Shown: piece by piece, positions 1 to 12,350 of the stretch | Layout: every line of letters starts with the position of its first letter | Position numbering within the stretch: the first letter of the stretch is position 1 | Source: Euryodendron excelsum | Taxonomy: Eukaryota > Streptophyta > Magnoliopsida > Ericales > Pentaphylacaceae | Reading direction: 5' to 3' | DNA length: 64,000 nucleotides | NCBI GenBank assembly: GCA_033060915.1 | Contig: CM065399.1 | Location: 16,258,001-16,322,000, forward strand | The notes under the pieces: generated by a model | Told to the model about the DNA's origin: nothing | Seen by the model: the letters and a program-made list of their open reading frames with translations, nothing else | Database searches by the model: none | Made by a program: the position numbers and the translations under genes

Positions 1-1796
1 GAAACTGACTCGGAATGATCCGAAAGGATGAAGAAAGGTTGAGAATACTATAAAAAGCATTCACGGAAAGTTACCGATTTGATACCTAGAACTGGCGTGG
101 TTGGAAAAGGAAACCGGCCCACCAGGGGCAAAATGGTCATTTTGTACCGGGTTTGCCGAAACTGACTCGGAATGATCCAGAAAGACAGAGGAAGATTGAG
201 AATACTATAAGAAGCAATCTCAGGAAGTTACCGGTTTGATACCCAGAGCCGGTGTGGTTCCCGGGGCATTCGAATGCCTAGGGGCAAAATGGTCATCTTG
301 ACTGGAAAGTCTTAGAATTGGCCCGAAACTGACTAGAAGACACCTAATCATGCCGGTCTACCTTTAAGACAATCTTAGATGGTCGGACTCACCATTCTGA
401 AGACTCAGATGTGGTCTCGAGAAACGTGTTAGAAAAGGCCCAAGGGGTAGTTTGGTCATTTTTTACCGAAGTGGGCTAGCAGGCACTGGTGTTGACCTAG
501 GTTTTGAGTATTTCCGCCACTCTGACAACAGTCGTGTGATGCAGGGGTTTGTTGGCAATTCTCTATATCGACCTGTTTGTGAGTATTTTCGCTACTCTAA
601 CAGTTGTGATGTTTGCGAGTATTTCCGCTACTCTGACGGTTCGCGATCATTCCCGAGACTGCCTGATCTCGGGAAGCTACTAAAGGGACTTAGCACCTGA
701 GAATCAACTTTCTTGAAAGGCGTGCCTAAACAGACATTTCTGCATTGGCGGGCTAGCAGGTGCCAAAGGTGGACCGTTCTACCATCTAGGGGACTTGGGG
801 TCTCATCCCGGTCGACAGGTTTAAAGGGACTTACCATTTTGAAGGGATTTTCTTTGAAAAACGCGTCGGACCGTCTCGAGGAATCAACTGTCTCGAGAGA
901 GGGATTAGAATTGGAAAAGGGTCTTATCTTCTTCGGAAAGACGTGCCTGATTGGAGTAGATTTACCGTCTCGAGGAATAAACTGTCTCGAGAGAGGGATT
1001 TGGAATTGGAAAGGGGTCTTATCGTCTTTAAAAAGACGTGCCTGATTTGAAATTAGAAAGGGGACTTACCGTCTTCGAAAAGACGTGCCTGATTGGAGTA
1101 GATTTATCATCTCAAGGAATAAACTGTCTCGAGAGAGGGATTTGGAATTCGAAAGGGGTCTTATCGTCTTCAGAAAGACGTGCCTAATTTGGAATTGGAA
1201 AAGGGACTCATCGTCTTCGAAAAGACGTACCTGATTGGAGTAGATTTACCGTCTTGAGGAATCAACTGTCTCGAGAGAGGGATTGGAATTGAAAAGGACA
1301 ATGCCCCTAAAGGCATTTTGGTCATTTTGCCTCTATTTGGCCCTAGTGGGCCCACGAAGCGATGGACAGACTGGATTTGGACTTAGAGAGTTGGTTTCGA
1401 TTAGAATATATCCATATTGACTAGAGTACAAGTTTGGACGGAGTGTAGATTGCCGAGCGGTCAAAAATGAGGTGCTTACAACGGGCTAGCAGGCGCCAGA
1501 AGTGACCCATCTGGAATTTGATAAGGCGTTGGTCCCCGAGATTACCCGATCTCGGGAAGCTACCTAGATGGCGTTGGTATCCAAGACCGCTCGGTCCTAG
1601 AAAGTTGCCTGGAATGCCTAAGGGCATGATGATGCTTATGGCTCTAGCAGGATCTTGTGGGCCCGAGAAGAAACCATTTGACTGGATTGGAGTTTGAAAG
1701 ACTCATCTTAAGCTTGCATGTGTTGTGATGTGATGTTTGAAAACTGGATCCGGTCGGGCCAAAGATTGCCGAGCGGGCAAAAATGGGGTACTTACA
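1..1796 (+). mobile_element. 3' part of a long Ty3/gypsy-type LTR
   Basis: This stretch has no credible gene. It shares an ordered series of motifs with 40000-40930 in the same orientation: the 'aggggcaaaatggtcat' blocks, and 'gggctagcaggc' followed by 'ggtgttgacc'. A further copy of this LTR family starts at 20561 with TGTCGCGCCCC. Near 1767-1796 the sequence runs into 'gcaaaaatggggtacttaca', an ending typical of plant gypsy LTRs that close in CA, after which similarity stops. No primer-binding site follows, so it is a 3' LTR or a solo LTR whose left part lies outside the window. Lineage is inferred from LTR features, since no protein domain is present. Confidence 0.6.
870..1297. repeat. Tandem repeat inside the LTR, units of 94 and 142 bp
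   Basis: Units start at 870, 964, 1106 and 1248 with accgtct/atcatct. They carry the palindromic core 'ctgtctcgagagaggga' and a 'cgtctt(c)gaaaagacgtgcctga' hairpin motif. The 142-bp units differ from the 94-bp unit by one extra 48-bp sub-repeat beginning tttg(g)aatt. The fourth unit is partial. Confidence 0.85.
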
Positions 1797-2550
1797 CATA
1801 TCAAAACCTCCTCTTGGCAATCTATTATATGTTTCTATAAATATATTTAGTTTCATAAATGTTGGCACTACTCACATAAGATGACATTCTTAATATCAGA
1901 ACTATGATTGGCATCTTTAACAAACATGTTTTACTCCATTGTGTCGAGTATCAGTTAGATGTAAAGTTAATCGTAGTACTTTGGATTATGCTTTAATATA
2001 TCATTCTTTATTGTTAAAAAAATATATTTGTAGCCTCTCATATTCAACTATATTATAGCCATAAGTATATTGTTTTTGTTCTAGTTCTAGTTCTCGTATC
2101 TACCCTTACGTGCAAATTGTTGATTGAGATACGATAGCTTTGGCAGTATAGAGATTCATGAACTATTAGATGATAGAGAAATTTTAATTTGAATTTGAAT
2201 TTATTTTGTGCTCTTTCGAGAGAATGAAGTATTACTTTTGTTTGAATTTTGTGCTCCTTGGATTAGAGAAGAAGTTTACATCTGTTTTTTTTTTTTGGTA
2301 TTTTTGTTTCCTTATATCATATATTTTGGAATTTGAACTTCAGATATTGCAAATATATTGAAGCTTCATTAATGATTTATGATATTTTTTGAAGTTTTTT
2401 TATCTTTGTATTTTATGGATGTATGTATGGACATATAATATGATTGTGAATGTACAAGAAATGTGAAAGATGAAAACTTGAAGAGAAAATGGTATAGCAA
2501 CTATTTTGAAATAACTTATTATTACAAGATAAATATTGCATATTTAGCGA
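1797..2550. other. Non-coding AT-rich stretch, nothing recognised
   Basis: Mostly short A/T tracts, including a run of T near 2286. No open frame of note, no conserved motif and no clear repeat border was seen here. Confidence 0.5.
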
Positions 2551-3169
2551 TAGAAAAATCATATTAGCGACGAAACTAATATGCCACAAATATACGTGTT
2601 AGTTTCATCATGTCTTCTAGCGAGGAGAAAATTTGTTGTTAAGAGTAATATTCGGCTTGGTAATTGTCTCATCTTCTTTTGCAACGACAAGAAAAATCAT
2701 ATTGGTGACAAAAATGATACGCCACAAATATACAAGTTGGTTTCATTCTAATATCTTCTAGCAAGGAGATAATTAGTCGCTAAAACTAATATTTGGCGAC
2801 AAGAACACATTGTTGCTAAATATCTAATCTTCTTTTGCAACGACAGGCTTGTCGCCAAAATCCGCCTTAAAAAATTTAAGAATTGACTTTCAATGAGGAA
2901 AAGAAGACTTTTAGCGTTGAAATCTTTTATGCTTAAGCAAGGAACTCATTGCGTCGCAAAATCAAACAGTTTTGGTATCAATAAGATTTTCTCGCTAAAA
3001 ATGGACTTGTGGCAAGGAATTGGGCGTTCTTCGCAAAAGAGAATCGGAGACAACTCTTTAGCAATGAATTAGCGACGAGTACAATTCCTTCGCTAAAGAG
3101 TTTTAGTGAGGAATATATTGCTTTTAGTGACGAATTATATCCTTGCTAAAAGGCACATTTCTTTTAGTG
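2551..3169 (+). mobile_element. Terminal fragment of a CACTA-type DNA transposon
   Basis: The right border reads 'cttttagtg'; in reverse complement this gives CACTAAAAGAAATGTGCC, the usual CACTA-type terminus. Inside it are many short repeats of 'tagcgacga', 'ttgctaaa' and 'cgctaaa', the subterminal repeats expected at a CACTA end. A roughly 140-bp unit beginning gaaaaatcatatt is tandemly repeated at 2551 and 2691. No transposase and no matching left terminus were found, so this is a fragment. Its border lies about 30 bp from a broken copia pol gene, which suggests insertion into, or rearrangement with, that element. Confidence 0.6.
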
Positions 3170-3201
3170 TCATTAGTCAGTTGTTACAAATCTAACCTAC
3201 A

Positions 3202-3753
3202 ACCTGCTCATTAGAAAGTGGTCAAGAGGATACTTAGGTAATTAAAAGGAACTGTGGATATTGTACTTTGTTATCAGCATTTGGACATACGCTTGGTTGA
3301 CTACAGTGATGTTGTTGAGGTAGTGACCATGATGAGCGAAAGTCCACATCCAGATATGCTTTCTTGCTTTGTGAAGAACCATTTCGTGGAGTAGTAAGAA
3401 GCAATCCTATATTGCCTTGTCCACTATGATGGCAGAGTTTGTGGCGTACTCGTCTGCCATACAAGAGGTTGTTTGGTTGAGGAGGTTCCTTGGACCTTTG
3501 GATATCAACACATAACCTATTGAGAGTGTAATTGTTTATTGTGATAGCATGACAGCGTTGGCCTATGCTAAGAATCCAAATACCATGACAAGCACGTTGA
3601 TATGATATATCACTTCATTAGAGACATGGTAGCACAAAGGGAGGTGATCCTAACACATATCTCTATAAGTCGTATGATTGCAGATCCTATGACAAAGTCC
3701 ATTGGTAAAGAGACTTTTGTCACTCATGTTAGGGCATTAGGATTGCGTAGGTA
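3202..3753 (+). pseudogene. Decayed Ty1/copia retrotransposon RNase H (end of pol)
   Basis: Reading across frameshifts recovers the ordered copia RNase H signature: PAH*KVVKRILR, LKGTVDIVLCYQ, DYSD, KSTSR, MMAEFVAYSSAIQEVVWLRR, YCDSMTALAYAKNP, HVDMIYHFIRDMV, DPMTKS and the closing HVRALGLRR. RNase H would degrade the RNA of RNA:DNA hybrids during reverse transcription. The Trp of the PAHW motif is a TAG stop, a base is missing a few codons later, and further stops and shifts follow. Reverse transcriptase, integrase and gag are absent, the upstream part being replaced by CACTA terminal sequence. It is a dead remnant. Confidence 0.85.
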
Positions 3754-4530
3754 GTGATGATGTGTTGTTAGTTTATTAGTTGATCGCTATATACCTTATG
3801 GATGTTGGATATCTATGATATGATGCATTTTTCAGTTCAATAAAATAGTTCTGCTTATTACATAACACATATGAGATTGAGAGTATATCAACAGGTTGAT
3901 AAGCTCTCTCACACGAGTTATCACATTTGGCACTTGTGAGAGTGAGCAAAGTTAAGATGCTATAGGTAGGCTATTTCCCAATATCCACCTTCGGGGTACT
4001 TTGGACACTTGTTTTTATTTTAGTCATGGTTGAAGTCTCCATGTTGAATTTTATAAAGTTTGGTGCAGAGGTGTACTCAGCTGTCACATGATTCATTTAC
4101 TATATGATCTTACATAGCTATGTTAGGATGGTTAAGAGATAGATGTTATTTTCTGCATAGCCATGTGCGGGTGGTAGTTGTAATAACTACCCACTTCTCT
4201 TTAGTTGCCCACTAAGAGAGAAGTTACATCTCTCCTATCTATATATATGTAGAGATACACACCCACTTGCTCTCTCTCTCTCTCTCTCTCTTCAACTCTG
4301 TAGAAACTCTCTCCCTGAAACATGAACATGTGACGGCACTTGAATTGTGAATTGTGAGGGTGTAATTGGCTTTGAGAAGGCTTTGATTTTACTCCACTGC
4401 AGGTAGATCAAGAGATTACGCAGGTTGATACGTGGAACATTTTCAGTTCAAGTGGGTCTTTATAATATATTAAACTACTTAACTATCTTAAACCTATAAT
4501 ATTATTCTGTTAATTTGGTCAAACCCATCA
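3754..4530 (+). mobile_element. Probable 3' non-coding end and LTR of the copia remnant
   Basis: It directly follows the pol stop. A possible LTR start TGTTAGGATGG lies at 4121, after about 370 bp of spacer. A TATA-like 'tctatatatatgtagaga' sits near 4239-4256, followed by a CT microsatellite at about 4266-4291. I could not fix the right LTR border or a target duplication, so the limits are tentative. No second copy of this LTR was noticed in the window. Confidence 0.35.
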
Positions 4531-7500
4531 ATAGGTTGGCCTTTGTTTTTAACATAATCAACTCACATTGCATCTGCTTTTGCTCTTTGATCTGCTTGTT
4601 CCATGTGAAATATTAGTTTACCCGACATTGTGGTTTCAAGACCCCGTGTCATTGTGTGATGTCATCCTTGGCCTCACCCATTGTTACACATCTATCCATC
4701 TGATTGCTGCTTTCTGGAGATTTCCCAACCACATTAAGTTATCAGTTCATGGTTTGTTCATTTTATTTTTATTTTTATGTTGAATTGCGGCTACTACATT
4801 TTTTGTGTGTGTGTTGATGGCCCTTCTTCCCTCCTGCTTGGATCTGGAAGTCCATGCCAGTGAGGAAGCTGGGGTTAGAACACAAGATCAAGAGGTTAAA
4901 GTTCTTATACTTTTTGAAGGTGCAACAATAGAAAGATGTTCATTTGTCTAATCCAGTCTCTAATCCTTTCCTTTGAAGGTGGCTGCTCTAAGCTGACTGC
5001 AGTAGATCCTGCAGTCTGCAATCCAATCAATTCCTTTGATTATGCTATTTCCAATCCGGCTGACTGTAGTAGCTCTAAGCTAGCTGTGCTTTTATACTTT
5101 CGATTATGCTGTCTTCCTAGCATCGACGAGAACAGGAGGTTGCATTAGATGACAATTTGGGTGATCTACTTTAGTAAAACTTACAAGGCAAAAACACTGG
5201 TTCCATTGCTAGATACAGTGATGCACGCTGAATTTTCTCATTTCTAGTCTTTGAGATGAATGAAAACCACAAAAAATGTTTGTCTCGTTCATGAAATTTA
5301 TGGATGTATTACAGGTTTCTTAGTCATCCTCCTGGCTGCATAGGCTTAATTGATGTTATGAATGGATTTGGCTATGCAATTACGTACTGCCCACATTACT
5401 CTATATAAGTTTAAGGATTTGTATATTCTGGAAGATTGAAATGACAATATATGCTTACTTGAAGTACCTTTTGAGAACTGAGACTAGCAAACAACTTGGT
5501 AGCATCATGAGTACTAGTGATGCACATTTTCTTTTGTCCTCAGATCTGTACTTATGTAAATAACTTCATGTATAGGTAGATTTGTATCTGCTGAGAAGTG
5601 AAGGAAAACGTTATTTTATTGCTGCCATTTTTCTGCACTCTCTGCCTCTGTTTTCTAAAGAAATATATTATTGGTATGAAGATAGCCATGCATGGTTGGT
5701 AATCAGGAAAAAAAAAGGGTCAAATTTCTATATTGGACCAATGCCACAATTCCAATCGCAACCCCCGCCCTGAGCCACAGCCAATTTCCCAATCTCATGT
5801 ATGTTACAATCCCACTACTACTGCTACTGCTATTGCTACTGCTACTGCTACTGCTATTACTACTCTAGAGTCTAGACCACAGTTGCTGCATCCTCCACAT
5901 AGCGAAGCTAGTCCAAGCATGAGCCTTTCAGAGACTAGTAATTAATATATGGTACTCTGTCTGAGCATGAACCAGCTAATACTCGGCCTATTTTATTTAT
6001 TTATTTATTTATTTGCTAATTAAGATTATGATGATCATGTAGAGATAGAGAAATCAGAAAATAGATGCAAAAATAAAATATAAAAAAAAAAGGATTGAGA
6101 CCATCTTCAAACCAGCCAAAATAAGAGCCATCCAATCCCCAAACATGCGCGCAGATCAAACAAATTGTCAGGACCTAGTCATGCATTTGTCTACTTCCAA
6201 ATGGTGTACGTAAGACAATGGCTGAAGCTATTTGTATTTGATTTATATATATATATATTGTAAAACAATCTTATTATGCTCACATTAGTATGCATCCGTT
6301 TTATGCTGATCACTTCTTCTGTTTCTCTCTTGATATATATATATATATATATATTAAGTTCCTTGTTCAGGCCAATCTACAATGAATGTGTGTAAGTCTC
6401 TACAATGAGAGATACATGTCTCGCAAGATGCAAGGTGGCAAGGTGGAATGAAGTTGGGTGCCCCCCCTTTGGTGAGGTGCTACCCGGCCCTTACATGAAA
6501 TCAAGACAATGAGTCATCTACTAGTAACCAACCTACTAATCATGTAATTAAGTCTAGCTTATATTTAGTTAGTCCCAATTACTTAGTTAATACACTTAGT
6601 TCAATTAAATCTCAATTGGTGTAATTATCCATAAACAACGTTAATTAGTTGGAATTTGATTTTTAACAAAAATTAAGGAGTCAAAATGTAATTAACATTA
6701 CAGGGCTTGATTAAGCAATATATGATGACATGGAGAGTTACACATTGCTAGATTATTCAATCAACTTTAACTTAATCATCAATCAACTTATTAGATTATC
6801 TTTAGGTACGTAATAATATAAAATTCAATTTTAGGCAACACCTGAAATCCATAACTAAATATATAAACATATATATATATATATATATCCAATTTCAATC
6901 CAATTTGCGCAAGTAGGGGAAATTCATAAAATATGGATCATGCTCAATTTAACATGCATATATAATTTAACACAGTAGTATATGTATGAAATAAAATGTG
7001 ATGATGTGGAGTGTTACACATTCGCGCGCGCACCACGGCTATATATCACCATTCATGCATCCTCACATATTTACATCGATCGTCACTAATTTTAAAGTAT
7101 CGGAGGTGGCTCGGCTCTTGTTGACCACTGCGCAGCACCCGCCGACTCGTAGTGCTCACTGCATGTGTTTTGTTTTGTAGAAACAAGAGGACCTCCAAGT
7201 GCGCTCATCTTCAGCTTTCAGCATCGCACCTCCTGCAGAAAATTCCTCACACACATATTATTGGTTATTTTTATATCATTCTAGTTGATTATGTTGTTGA
7301 GTTCCATTTTAATAAGTTAAAAAGAATCACTTTATTTATTTACATTGCGCATGGTGTCTTTTCCCAACATGACATGCACGCATGTCTGCAATAGATATGT
7401 CCTTGAAGTACATTTATGGTAATTAGGGGTCATATTTGTGATAACTGTTCTTTCACCAAAACACCTTAATTTAAATTTTTTAAGATTTTAATCTAATGGT

Positions 7501-9200
7501 CAAACTTTTTTATATTTTTTAATCCAAGAGTTGAGATTGTAAGATACTAGTATTTTTTTTACTAAGAAAAAAAAATCCCTCTAAGGTTCTCTAGAAAAAT
7601 CGAGTCCCTTCAAGTTTCTTTCATCCGAAGACCAAAAATCATTTGAAAGAAATGTTTCAATTATGAAATCAAATTTGTTATATACTAGGGAACTTATGCA
7701 TTCTCACTTCTCAGAATTTATCCTTCTTCAATGGGACTATGCACGGCATCTCCAAAAGTAACAATCAACTAAATTAAATTCAGACCTACTTTAATACTTA
7801 TTTTCTCTGTCCTCTTTAACTTTTGCAATATTCGATCTCCATAGCTGGGTTTCTACAAACTAATGCATGTAATATTCCATAAAGCTAGCTTCTAGTTCAA
7901 TGCCTTTTTCCTCTTATGTCCCTAAGAGTTGAAAAAAAGTACATATGCCACTAGTAAAGGACCAACCTTAGATCAATCTCTCTCTCCCTCTCTCTCTTTG
8001 TATAAATATAGTTACTATAATATGGGTCAGAATATATTCACTTGAGTGGAATTAATTAGGATAATAATAAATGATGAGATTGGCTGAAATGTTAATGAGT
8101 ATTTTGGGCTGGTTTGTCCTATGCGCATTACACATATTCTAGTGGAGGTTACCTTTTCATTTGATTCTCATAGAGAATTAATGGGACAGAATCAAAAGAA
8201 TATAAATAAATTTTATAATGGCCTGAGGGGATTGCCCCACCAAATTCTTTCAACGTTGATTCAGAAATAATAGATGGAAACATAATTGAAAATTTCAGGT
8301 TAAAAACGAAGACAGGATGAAGGACAATGAAACTGATGCTAAACTAGCTATGTCCTTCAAATTCCAGACACGTCGGTCTCAGCTGTTGCATTGAATCATT
8401 GGCATCCTATATTTTCTTTTCCTTTTTCTACGTTCGTACCTGTTTGATAAGAAAATTTTAAGTAAATGATGAACACTTATTCCAACTAACCATATTTCAT
8501 CAGCATATCATCACAAATTATCTGGTTTGATATAGTTCAGGGTGTGCATATTTACCCTGAATGCTCAGTTTTTTCATGTTTTGAAAATTTATTTTTTGCA
8601 ACCATTACATCGTGTGAACTCTAGTGTCTTTTGTTGCTGTTTTAGCTTTAGTATTGACCAAAACTGGACTTCCAACCTAAATTTTTAATCTTTTTTCTTA
8701 AATTAGTCCTCAAAATACAAGTTTATCTACGAAATAGTTTGAATTGAAAGTCTTGATTTGGCGTGTTCTCCAAGTGTTGCGTCAAGTACTAATACAAAGT
8801 TGATATCAAGTAATAAAATTTTCATTTGTTTCCATAAAAATAACCGAAACGTTTTGTCTTTTAAGAGCCAAAATGATGGTGTTTTCATTAGAAACACTCG
8901 AACATAGCTAAATACACCAAAACATAACGCAATAGAGCAAAACAATAAGCTGAACTAACATAAATGTATAATTGATCATAAATATTGTATAATTTCTATT
9001 GACAAAAATGAAAAAAGCTACATTTACTATATAAATACTAGTCATTCCTAAAATGTTTTGGAAACGTTTTTGAAATATTTTCGTTTCCATGCTAACCGAA
9101 ACAGAACATCGAAACGAAATTTTGATCCTTGATATATACATGTAGATCCACAACAAGAGAACTGAGCTTTTAGGATGGAAAAGTGTAGTCACAAATAATG
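4531..9200. other. Intergenic stretch with microsatellites, no gene recognised
   Basis: Short open frames of 60-80 codons occur on both strands but none has a recognisable domain, good codon pattern or splice context. Visible features are a trinucleotide-like CTACTG/GCTATT array at 5812-5865, TA-dinucleotide tracts near 6246, 6334 and 6867, and a TTTA tetranucleotide tract near 5992-6014. The part from 4570 to 5945 is less AT-rich and could hold a degraded gene fragment, but I could not identify one. Confidence 0.4.
5812..5865. repeat. CTACTG/GCTATT microsatellite
   Basis: Interrupted array of the trinucleotides act/gct, about 54 bp. The surrounding 5733-5945 open frame (70 codons, Thr-Ala rich through the array) has no recognised domain and is probably an effect of the repeat. 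Confidence 0.8.
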
Positions 9201-9204
9201 AAAA

Positions 9205-9490
9205 TGCAGATGCAAAAACTTATTTTGCAACGGCAACCCAACAGTCGGTATAGGCCAGGTAACAATAGGTTTGGCAGCGACTATAGCAACGGGATAGGTA
9301 CTATTTCCATTGGCACCCAAATAATGCAAAAAGCAAGGAAAAAACTAAAGTTTTGGCAACGGCATGGCAGCCGTCGCTAATGGTAACCTTTAGCGATGAT
9401 AAATTCCGTTGCAAAAGTAGTCAATTTTTTGAGTTTTTTTATTGTTTAAGAAAGGGAAGGCACCGTCGCTAACTGTCTGGTTTTTAGTAA
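9205..9490. mobile_element. Fragment with CACTA-like subterminal repeats
   Basis: Contains clustered inverted and direct copies of 'gcaacgg', 'ccgtcgctaa', 'tttagcgatga' and 'ccgttgcaaaa', the style of repeat found next to CACTA (and some Mutator-like) termini, as also at 2551-3169. No terminal CACTA motif or target duplication could be placed. Superfamily is therefore a guess. Confidence 0.35.
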
Positions 9491-10209
9491 TCTTTACCGT
9501 CACATAAGCCTTTTTCGGTATTTTGGATTTTTCGTTTAAAATATTTATTTACTTCCCTGTAAATAACAAAATAATTGCAAAAAAGCATAAATAAATTCAT
9601 TCATTCCCATCCAATAGTTTACCGCAACATATACAATAAACGAAAATTCATTCCCACAAAAATATACATATATACAAAATAAAATTTCAAACGTAAAAAC
9701 AAGATATGCATACAAATATACATATCAAAAGATACAATCATCCAACATCGACATATCCAACATACATTGAAAAAATAGCACTCCATCAATCTTGCCGGAG
9801 CACCAACTACCTGGTCCTTCTGGATAACCTGAAAAAGAAAAAATATAATTTATTTTCAGATATGACAATTAACAATACAATTAATATATATGCATACAAT
9901 TAATGGAATGGACCCATAAAAGAATTCTATTTTATATCACAAGATTTTCAAGTAACATGTCAGCCAATTGATTCTCTAACAGTTCTAATGTCTTCACCTA
10001 ATCTTTTTAATATTAGGTTTTCTTGTATTTTCAACAAAATTTTGTAAAAGTTTGTATCCAATGGTTTTTTATTCACTTTTGACAATAAGTCCATACTAAT
10101 AAGAAGTATTTTTACAAAATCGAGTTATGGAAGACCAAAATTAAGCAAACTTACTTCTATTTCATTCTTAATTACAATATTTTAACAAACTTAATCAAAT
10201 AAATGTAAC
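9491..10209. other. Non-coding AT-rich stretch, nothing recognised
   Basis: No domain-bearing frame, repeat border or RNA gene was recognised. One 65-codon frame at 9706 is AT-driven and unlikely to be real. Confidence 0.4.
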
Positions 10210-10213
10210 AAAT

Positions 10214-10610
10214 TAAAAATGGAAAAATGTTGTAAGTCTCAAATTGGGAGTTCCAGAGAGAGTGCAGTTCGATCACACACATCAGCCATCCCCAGGCCGT
10301 GTGTTACATGTCAACTTTGATGTCAATCCGAGACCATGTGAGGGAATCGTAAGCCACTGAAATGACAACTTCAAGAATAAAGTGTCCTAAAATGGAAAAT
10401 ATTGTTGTAAGTCACAAATTGGGAGTCCATGGATAGTGCGGTTCATTCCCATCTAGCAGTCGTGACTAGACCGTGTTACGTGCTAAATTTGAAATAGTTC
10501 CGACACTGTCTGAAATATTTTGAACCATGAAACTCCGAAACGAACAGCTGTCAAGAATAAAGTGTTTTAAAATGAAAAAAAAAATATTTTAAGTCCCAAA
10601 CCAAGAGTCC
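10214..10610. repeat. Tandem repeat of about 178 bp, just over two units
   Basis: The block 'aaaatggaaaa...gtaagtc.caaattgggagt' begins near 10214, 10391 and 10569, giving a period of 177-178 bp. Units also share 'agaataaagtgt' before each boundary and a diverged 'gtgttac(a/g)tg' core. The third copy is partial. Identity between units is only moderate, so the array is old. Confidence 0.7.
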
Positions 10611-12347
10611 TGTGAATTTAGAATTTAAAACAAAATAACTTCGAATTTTCTTTGAATTAATCATCGGATATAATCGGATTTGCTCCAAAGTATCTCAAAA
10701 TAGCCATCTTGATGTTTGATTGACTATTTAAAGTATTAAAAAAAACACCTTACGTTACAGTCGAAAATTCATTGTATGGTCATTTTAATTGCCTCCAACC
10801 GTATGAGGGGGTTGTGGGATTGAAGAAGGTAGCTCTGGTTGCTTTTGGATTTGCAATTTCAAATAAATTGAGTTGGTGTTGATCATTTAATTCTTTATGC
10901 ATCCAATTTGGAAAAAAAAAAAAACACAAGACTATATGATTATTAAAGTGTACATGGATGGATTTGAATAATACTACAAAAATAGTTGGACATATTGACC
11001 TAATTTTTAAGTATATATAATAGAAGTGATTACCCTTTTTTTTTTTTTTTTAGCACGTTGAGTGTTGGTATACATGATTTATTCACTTTAAACAAGTCGG
11101 GCACACCACATAGTCCCATGGCACCTTTCGCTTTCTGTGTAAGCCTTCTAAATAATGTGTATATATATATATATATATTATGTCCCAACAAAGATTTATT
11201 CAGTTGGCACTCCTTACAATTTAAAATCTTCTTCAAGGATCTGGCTCAACAAAATATTATAATTTCCATATAGTGAAATATGGATCATATCTATTTTTTT
11301 ATTGTACATCCTAACCCAATAAAATCAACGGTCAATAAAATTTCTATTGTGCATCAATCCAACAAATATTGTTTAATTTTTAGTGTGTAAAATAAATATT
11401 TTGTGAATTATTTTTTTCTATAGTTAATTTTATAGATGAGCTCTTTTGTTGTATTAATTTTTGTTTATAGGTTGCACCCCTTTCGGTGTTTTTTTTTTTA
11501 ACATACAAAAAAAAAACCTTTTTACCATTAAAAAAATAATTCAAATGTACCAAGAAACAATAAATTTGTTAATTTGTTTTTTCATATTTTGTAGACGCTG
11601 AATAGAAGACAATTTTATTTTTCATGTAAAAATTTAGTGATACTTGATCGAACTAAAAGATGTGCAAAGAAAATATAAAATATAAAAGTTATATCACTAT
11701 GTAAAAATTTATGTTTGTTGGCATCCCTCAAAACAAAGTTCCTGTTCCACCCCTGCTGGATGAAGCTGACTTGGTGTTCCAGACTCATAGAATCATTTCT
11801 CCTGGTATCAAGGGTGTAGTTGTTTCTAAAAGAGGAGTCACCGAATTCTACAAGGAAAAACCCTCTACAAAGGAGAATACACTAACCATAGAGAACAGAC
11901 TCGGCTTGAGAAGGGGATGTACGAAACAATCTATTGCTCACTGTGCTCTGTCATGCAGATGCTCACAAGTCTCAATGTATTCATCTTGTGCTCAGCTTAA
12001 TTCTTCATCAAATAAGTTTGTGCAAGAATTCTCAATGTATTAATCTTTTGCTCAGCTTTTTTTTCTTAAGTTATGTACAAATGGTTATTTGTAATCATGC
12101 ACCAAAAAAAGAAAAAAAAAAAAAAAAAGGGATCCTAGCTAGTAACACAAAGAATGGTTATGGATTGATGTCTCTTTCCCACCTCTATTCAATCCTTCCC
12201 TTAGTTATTTTAATAGCTATAACCTCTTATATTTTTGTTTTATCTTAACCTCAAATCCCTTCTTCTCAAATTCTACTATCCAAATGCAACCGAGGTTTAA
12301 ATCTTCCCTGAGTATCAACCAAAAGGCAAAAGTCAAAAGTTGAAGAC
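10611..12347. other. Intergenic stretch with one unassigned 110-codon frame
   Basis: A frame at 11711-12043 (+) would begin MFVGIPQNKVPVPPLL. Its first 65 codons have a fairly protein-like composition, the rest does not, and I recognise no domain. It could be a captured or degraded exon. A TA tract lies at 11161-11178, and poly(A)/poly(T) runs at 11036-11052 and 12110-12128. Nothing else was identified. Confidence 0.35.
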
Positions 12348-12350
12348 TAA

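Noticed and set aside
452..1355. Several open frames of 60-110 codons on both strands in the first 1.4 kb
   Set aside because: They run through tandem LTR repeats, mirror the repeat period and have no domain.
6240..6360. TA-rich tracts as possible promoters
   Set aside because: Simple TA microsatellites with no gene nearby on either strand.
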